Part shown: positions 6,292 to 10,668 of the stretch, in pieces
Layout: each line of letters starts with the position of its first letter
Numbering within the stretch: position 1 is the first letter of the stretch
From: an uncultured Collinsella sp.
GTDB taxonomy: Bacteria; Actinomycetota; Coriobacteriia; Coriobacteriales; Coriobacteriaceae
Assembly (NCBI GenBank): GCA_900751695.1
Contig: CAADSS010000063.1
Location: 1 to 10,668 of the forward strand
DNA length: 10,668 nt
Direction of reading: 5' to 3'
Notes under the pieces: generated by a model
Told to the model about the DNA's origin: nothing
The model's input: only the letters and a program-made list of their open reading frames with translations
Database searches by the model: none
Translations under genes and position numbers: made by a program

Positions 6292-6963
6292 CTAGACCGA
6301 ATAGCCCTGGCCGCGGTGCGTTGTCAAATACCCCTTGATGCCGATTTTTTCGAGCGTGGTGCGCAGGCGGTTGATGTTGACGGTAAGCGTATTGTCGTCC
6401 ACAAAGGCGTCGGAGTCCCACAGGTCCTGCATGATGGCCGAGCGCGAAACGATCTTGCCCGCGCGGCTCAGAAGCAGCGAGAGGATACGCAGCTCGTTTT
6501 TGGTGAGCTCGGTGCTGGCGCCCGTTTGCGTGTTGGTGACCATGGAGCGTGCGAGGTCGAGCTCCAGTCCCTTGTGAACGAGCGTGCTGCGCTCGCCCGC
6601 CGCCGCGGTGCGACGCAGCAAGGCATTGATGCGCGCCACGAGCACACGGGCGCTATAGGGCTTGGGAACAAAGTCGTCCGCGCCGAACGTCATGGCCATG
6701 ACCTCGTCGATCTCGGTCGTGCGCGACGTGAGGACGATGATGGGAACCTCGGATTCGCGGCGAACCTCGTGGCAGATATGCTGGCCGTCCTTGACAGGAA
6801 GTGTGAGGTCGAGCAGCACTAGGTCGGGCGCGGCGGCGAGAATATCGCGCGAGACATGCTCGAATGATTCGCAGGCCTCGACCTCAAAACCCGCACGGGC
6901 AAGGATATCGGCAAGCTCGCGACGAATGGGCTCGTCGTCCTCAACGATATAGATCAGCGCCAT
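6292..6963 (-). CDS. Response regulator, OmpR/PhoB family
   Basis: A 223-residue two-domain regulator. The receiver domain (1-about 118) shows the acidic pocket EDD (8-10), the phosphoacceptor Asp52 in LLDLTLP, the switch residue Thr79 in VLTS and the conserved Lys101 in VPKPY. The C-terminal winged-helix DNA-binding domain (about 125-223) carries LTKNELRILSLLL, the recognition region DNTLTVNINRLR and the wing sequence GYLTTHRGQGYSV. It is the first gene of the operon and is expected to take phosphate from the adjacent kinase. The start at 6963 follows a GGGGGGAG ribosome site. Inverted repeats at 7035-7058, about 75-95 bases upstream, could be its own binding site (inference). Relatives include BceR and GraR, but the sequence alone does not fix the targets. 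Confidence 0.94.
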   Translation of the reverse strand: MALIYIVEDDEPIRRELADILARAGFEVEACESFEHVSRDILAAAPDLVLLDLTLPVKDGQHICHEVRRESEVPIIVLTSRTTEIDEVMAMTFGADDFVPKPYSARVLVARINALLRRTAAAGERSTLVHKGLELDLARSMVTNTQTGASTELTKNELRILSLLLSRAGKIVSRSAIMQDLWDSDAFVDDNTLTVNINRLRTTLEKIGIKGYLTTHRGQGYSV

Positions 6964-7034
6964 GGATTCCGCTCCCCCCCCTTGGTTGTCTTGCCACCAT
7001 TATGGCTGCGGAGCCGCAGGTGCGCGCCTTGCGC

Positions 7035-7058
7035 GTCACCAAGGTGACAGAACTGTTC
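7035..7058. promoter_or_regulatory. Candidate operator: two adjacent inverted repeats
   Basis: GTCACC-AA-GGTGAC (7035-7048) is a perfect 6-bp inverted repeat with a 2-base centre. It is followed directly by GAAC-T-GTTC (7050-7058), a perfect 4-bp repeat with a 1-base centre. They lie upstream of the response-regulator gene, at a distance usual for an operator. Short centres disfavour RNA hairpins and favour a dimer-binding DNA site. No recognised consensus is claimed. Confidence 0.4.
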
Positions 7059-7088
7059 GCGAGCGGCAGGGGCTTGCCCCTCGCTCGC
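7059..7088. repeat. GC-rich inverted repeat
   Basis: Arms 7059-7065 and 7082-7088 (7 bp) and inner arms 7069-7073 and 7076-7080 (5 bp) pair, with a small asymmetric internal loop between them. No T-tract follows on either strand. It lies next to the hairpin at 7092-7128 in the spacer between the response-regulator gene and the end of the 7140-7871 gene. Confidence 0.5.
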
Positions 7089-7091
7089 AAC

Positions 7092-7128
7092 GGGCACGGG
7101 AATTAAATGAGTTTTTAATCCCCGTCCC
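7092..7128. repeat. Palindrome after the 7140-7871 gene
   Basis: A stem of about 15 bp (7092-7107 with 7114-7128, one bulge at 7095 and one mismatch) closes a 6-base loop. The outer half is GC-rich and the inner half A/T-rich. On the minus strand it stands 11 bases past the stop of the upstream gene, so it may stabilise or end that transcript. The T-run lies before the stem, not after it, so it is not a canonical terminator. Confidence 0.55.
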
Positions 7129-7139
7129 AGAAAAATCAT

Positions 7140-7871
7140 TTAGCGGCGGGCGCGAAGCTTTTCGTAGCCGTCGGCGAAGAAGGCGACCGTGGCGGCGTCG
7201 GCCTCCGCGGCGTCCGTCTCGGTTGCGGGAACCACGCCGTGTTCGTCGCTCACCAGGAACAGGGCACCCTTGAGCTGCGCGGGAATGTCTACGCGCGTGA
7301 CCGGGATGCCCTTGGTCTGGGCCAGCTGTTCGATGAGCGTCGCCGTGCCGCACAGGCACTCGTCCGCCGGCGCCACAAAGGCAAGCTCGCCGTTGTTGAC
7401 GGCGGCGAGCAGCTCGGGCGCCACGCCGGTCTCGTCGGCTTCGGAGCGGGCCTCGGCAGAACGGGCACGCAGCGCCTTGGCCGACGTGTCGGCCAGCGGC
7501 TCGTACTCCCCCACCGTCATGGCGGCATTGCCGTTGACGTCGATCACCAGCATGAGCACGCCGTCGTGCGCGGTGTAATCGCCCTCGGCAAGCGACCACT
7601 CAACGTGCTGTTTGGCCCAGCTGAGCATGTTATGGGTAAGTGGCTCGCCCTGCACCAGGCGCTCGGACAGCGCACGGATGTGGCGGTTGAGCATGGGCAC
7701 CTTTTTGTTGGACATGCGCCAGCGGCAGATAAGCGCGGGCTTGTCGAGCGTAAACTTCTCGACCGCCTCCTGATTGGCGCAAAAGTCCTCGTACGCACGC
7801 TGATCCTCGGCATTGCCAAACAGCTCGGCATCATCAATCTGGGGCATGGTTGTACCTTTCGTGTTAGTCAT
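7140..7871 (-). CDS. Uncharacterised protein, possibly a divergent class IV aminotransferase fold
   Basis: I do not recognise a named family with certainty. The product has 243 residues, no signal peptide and no membrane helix, so it is probably cytoplasmic. By eye its layout follows PabC/branched-chain aminotransferase (PLP fold type IV) proteins. RWRMSNKKVPMLNRHIRALSERL (split near 50-72) resembles the early segment in which a short strand is followed by a 'HxxRL' helix. GVLMLVIDVNG (104-114) matches a following strand. Lys132 falls where the PLP lysine could be. GTATLIEQLAQTKGIPVTRV (175-194) and ALFLVSDEHGVVPA (203-216) resemble the 'GITR..vlelA..lGi.v' and 'adE.FltgtagGv.PV' segments. 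Canonical residues are poorly kept, so catalysis is doubtful. Two starts are possible: ATG at 7871 (GAGG upstream) or ATG at 7847 (residue 9, weaker AAAGG). A purH terminator lies just upstream, so it is probably transcribed alone. Confidence 0.8.
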   Translation of the reverse strand: MTNTKGTTMPQIDDAELFGNAEDQRAYEDFCANQEAVEKFTLDKPALICRWRMSNKKVPMLNRHIRALSERLVQGEPLTHNMLSWAKQHVEWSLAEGDYTAHDGVLMLVIDVNGNAAMTVGEYEPLADTSAKALRARSAEARSEADETGVAPELLAAVNNGELAFVAPADECLCGTATLIEQLAQTKGIPVTRVDIPAQLKGALFLVSDEHGVVPATETDAAEADAATVAFFADGYEKLRARR

Positions 7872-7879
7872 TCCGTCCT

Positions 7880-7885
7880 CTTATA
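7880..7885 (-). promoter_or_regulatory. Candidate -10 box just before the 7140-7871 gene
   Basis: TATAAG on the minus strand ends 8 bases before the ATG at 7871. If used, transcription would begin almost at that ATG, making it nearly leaderless, or would give a leader of about 25 bases to the ATG at 7847. No clear -35 box is seen, because the purH terminator occupies that position. Confidence 0.3.
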
Positions 7886-7887
7886 CC

Positions 7888-7923
7888 AAAAAGACGGCCC
7901 TCCAAACGGAGCGACCGTCTTTT
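7888..7923 (-). terminator. Intrinsic terminator of purH
   Basis: On the minus strand a stem with an AAAAGACGG/CCGTCTTTT outer part and an inner CTCC/GGAG stem (loop GTTT) has a small internal mismatch. It ends in a T-run continuing into the outer arm (CCGTCTTTTTGG). It lies about 107 bases beyond the purH stop and directly before the next minus-strand gene. The A/T-rich outer arm is nearly symmetric, so it may also act on the plus strand. Confidence 0.85.
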
Positions 7924-8030
7924 GCGGAGATTATTTTAGAAGCGAGGCCAGTCCAAGGGACGAGATCGCATCCCATCCTCCCCAGTCAACCTAACAGGTC
8001 GGCGAGGCTTGCCCAGCCACCGCACCTTGC

Positions 8031-9638
8031 TTAGTGGCGGAAGTGGCGAGCGCCCGTAAACACCATAGCAATATTGTGCTCGTTGCAGGCCTGGACGCTC
8101 TCGTCGTCGCGCTTGGAGCCGCCGGGCTGGATGATGCAGGTCACGCCGTGTGCAGCAAGCACGTCGACGTTGTCGCGGAACGGGAAGAATGCGTCGCTTG
8201 CGCAGGCAAAGCCGCCCTTCTCCACACCCTCGCGCTCGCAGAAGTCCTCGGCGCGCTCGCAGGCAAGCAGCGCAGAGTCAACGCGATTGGGCTGACCCGG
8301 GCCCATGCCAATGCCGGCCTTACCCTTGGAGACCAGGATGGCGTTGGACTTAACGCCCTTGCAGACCTTCCAGGCAAACTCGAGCTCGGCCATCTCGGCG
8401 TCGGTGGGCTTGCGGTCGGTGGGGAACGTAAAGGTCGCGGGATCCTCGGTCACGTGGTCGACTTCCTGCACCAGCATGCCGCCGTCGATGGAGCGCAACT
8501 CCACCTGGGCGCCGTGGTCCACGCCGCCGGTGGCCAGCACGCGCAGGTTGGGGCGCTTAGCCATGCGCTCGAGCGCCTCGGCAGTGTAGCTCGGGGCGAT
8601 GATGACCTCGACGAACTGCTTGTTCTGATCGGCAAAGTGCTCGACCAGCTCATAGGGAACCTCGCGGTTGCAGGCGATGATGCCGCCAAAGGCACTCTTG
8701 GGATCGCAGGCGAAGGCGCGGTCGTAGGCAGCCGTGATGTCCTCGGCAACGGCAGAACCGCAGGGGTTCTGGTGCTTGAGGATCACGCAGGCCGGCTCGT
8801 CGAACTCGCGGACCAGGTTCCAAGCGGCATCGGCATCCAGATAGTTGTTGTAGCTGAGCGGCTTGCCCTGGATCTGCTCGGAGCCAACGAGCGGGAACTG
8901 CGAGCTCGCGGTGTTCTCGCAGCCCTCGACAAAGCGGTAGACCGTAGCCTTCTGCTGCGGGTTCTCGCCATAGCGCAGGTCGTCGACCTTCTCCAGCGAG
9001 ATCTCGAGCTTGGCAGAGGTGTCCGCCACGTCGCTTGCCTGGGCGGCAAGCCAACGGGAGATAGCCGTGTCGTAGGCGGCGGTGGTCTGGTAGACCTTCA
9101 CCTGCAGGCGACGACGGGTGGAAAGCGTGGTGCAGCCACCGGTCTCGTGCATCTCGGCCAGGACGGCATCATAGTCGGCCGGGTCGGAAATGACGGTAAC
9201 GCTCGTGGCGTTCTTGGCGGCAGAGCGCAGCATGGAGGGGCCACCGATGTCGATGTGCTCGATGGCGTCCGCGAAGGTGACCTCGGGGTTGGCGACGGTC
9301 TTCTCGAACTCGTACAGGTTGACGACGACCAGGTCGATCAGCTTAATGCCGTGCTGAGCGGCCTCCTGCATGTGCTGCTCGGAATCGCGGCGGGCCAGCA
9401 GCGCGCCGTGAACCTTGGGGTGCAGGGTCTTAACGCGGCCGTCCATCATCTCGGGGTAGCCCGTGAACTCCTCGATGGGGGTTACGGGAACGCCCGCGTC
9501 CTCGATGGCACGAGCCGTGCCGCCCGTAGAGATGATCTCGACGCCAAAGTCGTCAACCAGCGTCCGTGCGAAATCGACGACGCCCGTCTTATCGGTAACC
9601 GAGATCAACGCGCGTGCGATCTTCACATCAGATCCCAT
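8031..9638 (-). CDS. purH: Bifunctional AICAR transformylase / IMP cyclohydrolase PurH
   Basis: This enzyme catalyses the last two steps of de novo purine synthesis: formyl transfer from 10-formyl-tetrahydrofolate to AICAR, then ring closure of FAICAR to IMP. It has 535 residues, close to the usual 515-530. The N-terminal cyclohydrolase (MGS-like) domain (about 1-200) shows ALISVTDKTG (10-19), STGGTARAIEDAG (37-49), GRVKTLHPKVHGALLARR (67-84) and IGGPSMLRSAAKN (131-143). The transformylase domain has LRYGENPQQKA (221-231) and the catalytic KHQNPCG (288-294, His289), and ends with the family's VFTGARHFRH terminus. All key parts are present. AGGAGG (9644-9649 on the minus strand) lies 5 bases before the ATG at 9638. 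It stands alone, without other pur genes, and ends at a strong terminator. Confidence 0.98.
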   Translation of the reverse strand: MGSDVKIARALISVTDKTGVVDFARTLVDDFGVEIISTGGTARAIEDAGVPVTPIEEFTGYPEMMDGRVKTLHPKVHGALLARRDSEQHMQEAAQHGIKLIDLVVVNLYEFEKTVANPEVTFADAIEHIDIGGPSMLRSAAKNATSVTVISDPADYDAVLAEMHETGGCTTLSTRRRLQVKVYQTTAAYDTAISRWLAAQASDVADTSAKLEISLEKVDDLRYGENPQQKATVYRFVEGCENTASSQFPLVGSEQIQGKPLSYNNYLDADAAWNLVREFDEPACVILKHQNPCGSAVAEDITAAYDRAFACDPKSAFGGIIACNREVPYELVEHFADQNKQFVEVIIAPSYTAEALERMAKRPNLRVLATGGVDHGAQVELRSIDGGMLVQEVDHVTEDPATFTFPTDRKPTDAEMAELEFAWKVCKGVKSNAILVSKGKAGIGMGPGQPNRVDSALLACERAEDFCEREGVEKGGFACASDAFFPFRDNVDVLAAHGVTCIIQPGGSKRDDESVQACNEHNIAMVFTGARHFRH

Positions 9639-9643
9639 GCAGT

Positions 9644-9649
9644 CCTCCT
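9644..9649 (-). promoter_or_regulatory. Ribosome binding site of purH
   Basis: AGGAGG on the minus strand, 5 bases before the ATG at 9636-9638. It fixes the start; the following residues (MGSDVKIARALIS) fit the family N-terminus. Confidence 0.8.
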
Positions 9650-9712
9650 GTCTGGTACGCCGCCGTGCTCTGTGAGTCGGTGATACGTCGATCTGCAGCG
9701 CTCGCGCAGCGG

Positions 9713-9757
9713 CATTGAAAATACTGATTCAATGTAGCGCATCGAGCGCATCGATGC
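9713..9757. promoter_or_regulatory. Repeat cluster in the purH-acetyltransferase divergent spacer
   Basis: CATTGAA (9713-9719) and TTCAATG (9728-9734) form a perfect 7-bp inverted repeat around 8 bases. Immediately after it GCGCATCGA occurs twice in tandem (9737-9745, 9746-9754), ending in the palindrome GCATCGATGC (9748-9757). They lie about 75-120 bases upstream of purH and about 160-200 before the acetyltransferase gene, in the only region where both promoters can be. I found no convincing -35/-10 pair and no known purine operator, so a regulatory role is inferred from position and symmetry. Confidence 0.35.
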
Positions 9758-9805
9758 ACCCCGCAACGGGCGCATATGCAGAAAAAGTTTGCGAGCGGAG
9801 GGGAT

Positions 9806-9829
9806 GGGCACGGCACCGGGCACGGTGAG
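9806..9829. repeat. Imperfect 12-base tandem repeat
   Basis: GGGCACGGCACC is followed by GGGCACGGTGAG; the first eight bases are identical. A short CACC/GGTG pairing is also possible. It lies in the divergent spacer about 90 bases before the acetyltransferase gene. No function is apparent. Confidence 0.35.
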
Positions 9830-9915
9830 TTCATGGAACACAGGGGCACCATAATTTGATGCCAATAGCGTGGTAGAACTGTGCTCGATATGCATCCGCA
9901 AAAGAAAGAGGCACC

Positions 9916-10557
9916 ATGGTCTCGCGGGTTCTCTACCGACCGTTTGATACCGAAGACTTCGACGCCATCGCGTTGATTCTGCAGCAGCTTTGGCATAACA
10001 ATTCGGATAACGATGAGTACAACCGCCTCGAGGCCGCGTGCGACCTCGCCTATTGCCTTTCGTCTTCGACGTTTTCGCAGGTTGCCGTAATCGACGGTCA
10101 GGCGCGCGGCATTGCGCTCGCGCGTGCGGGACAGAGCTCCGGCGCCACCGTTAAGGAACATTGGCTGGATACCGAACGCGCACTGCTATCGCAAATGCGC
10201 GAGCTGGAGCCCGATGCCTGCGCCGAGTATCTCTCGTTTGTGCGCGCAACCATCCGAACCAACAACCGCCTGCTCGAAAGCAGCCCGTTACCACACGACA
10301 ACGAGGTCACGCTGCTTGCCGTAGATCGCGACGTCCATGGCCTGGGCGTTGGCTCGGTGTTGCTCGACGCCGCAGTCTCGTACCTGTCCTCGCGCGGGGC
10401 GACGAGGGCGCACCTGTACACCGACTCCAACTGCTCGTGGAAGTTCTACGAACTGCACGGCTTTAAGCGCACGGCCACGCACCGCGCCAACCGCGAAGAG
10501 CGCCGTCACGAAATGCCGCGCGAAAGCTTCCTCTACGAACTCGACCTAACAGCCTAA
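9916..10557 (+). CDS. GNAT-family N-acetyltransferase
   Basis: A 213-residue cytoplasmic acetyl-CoA-dependent acyltransferase. The N-terminal half (VLYRPFDTEDFDAIALIL, then a strand near 55-71 with QARGIALAR) fits the first part of the GNAT fold. Motif A is VTLLAVDRDVHGLGVGSVLL (131-150), where HGLGVG is the R/QxxGxG/A pyrophosphate loop with His in the usual Gln/Arg place. Motif B follows as FYELHGFKR (177-185), carrying the common Tyr and GF. Residues about 75-128 form an insert between these parts that is longer than in minimal GNATs and probably shapes the substrate site. The substrate cannot be told. The start at 9916 follows GAGG with a short 4-base spacing. It is divergent from purH and appears monocistronic. 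Confidence 0.92.
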   Translation: MVSRVLYRPFDTEDFDAIALILQQLWHNNSDNDEYNRLEAACDLAYCLSSSTFSQVAVIDGQARGIALARAGQSSGATVKEHWLDTERALLSQMRELEPDACAEYLSFVRATIRTNNRLLESSPLPHDNEVTLLAVDRDVHGLGVGSVLLDAAVSYLSSRGATRAHLYTDSNCSWKFYELHGFKRTATHRANREERRHEMPRESFLYELDLTA

Positions 10558-10616
10558 ACCCGGCAGTTAGGGACGTTCCTTTTAATATGAGCAGGACATT
10601 GTCAAGAGGCAAAATC

Positions 10617-10648
10617 GGGCCTGGCCCCAACGATATGGGGTCAGGCCC
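10617..10648. repeat. 12-bp hairpin after the acetyltransferase gene
   Basis: Arms 10617-10628 and 10637-10648 pair at 11 of 12 positions (the other is G-T) around an 8-base loop. It lies 60 bases after the acetyltransferase stop. On the plus strand no T-tract follows. On the minus strand it is followed by GATTTTG, so it could instead end a minus-strand transcript entering from beyond the window. It shares ATGGGGTCAGG (10635-10645) with the palindrome at 3153-3219. No gene is seen in 10558-10668. Confidence 0.5.
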
Positions 10649-10668
10649 TCTCCCTATATCAGCCCGTC

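Noticed and set aside
5650..6822. A 390-codon open frame opposite the kinase and regulator genes
   Set aside because: It spans two real genes and their junction on the other strand and has no domain of its own.
8034..9683. A 549-codon open frame opposite purH
   Set aside because: It mirrors the purH codons, has no recognisable motif, and the reverse frame encodes all PurH catalytic motifs.

Overview
The window reads as ordinary chromosome of a GC-rich actinomycete-like bacterium. The protein style (PcrA, UppP with a TTG start, a BceS-like kinase, PurH), the GC-rich codon usage and the many palindromic spacers most resemble Collinsella or another member of the Coriobacteriia. That assignment comes from recognition, not from a search.

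Seven protein genes are well supported. From left to right: pcrA/uvrD-type helicase (minus, 113-3013); uppP undecaprenyl-diphosphatase (minus, TTG start, 3369-4349); a universal stress protein (plus, 4599-5036); a two-gene operon on the minus strand with an OmpR-type response regulator (6292-6963) followed by a BceS/GraS-like sensor kinase (5239-6282); a poorly characterised 243-residue protein (minus, 7140-7871) that looks to me like a very divergent class IV aminotransferase fold; purH (minus, 8031-9638); and a GNAT acetyltransferase (plus, 9916-10557). No rRNA, tRNA, CRISPR array, insertion sequence or phage gene was recognised.

The spacers are rich in inverted repeats. Two are convincing intrinsic terminators: 5182-5211, bidirectional between the convergent stress-protein and kinase genes, and 7888-7923 after purH. 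Several others lack a T-tract and look more like extragenic palindromic repeats: 3153-3219, 5050-5140, 7059-7088, 7092-7128 and 10617-10648. The first and last of these share an 11-base core.

Functionally, UppP recycles the undecaprenyl lipid carrier of cell-wall synthesis. The kinase belongs to the intramembrane-sensing class that in Firmicutes answers antibiotics attacking that same lipid cycle, so uppP plus this two-component pair may form a small envelope-stress neighbourhood; the usual partner ABC transporter is not in the window. PcrA and PurH are housekeeping. I see no clear new defence or mobile system. The most unusual items are the uncharacterised 7140-7871 gene, the palindrome family, and large Ala/Pro-rich or acidic insertions in PcrA and UppP.
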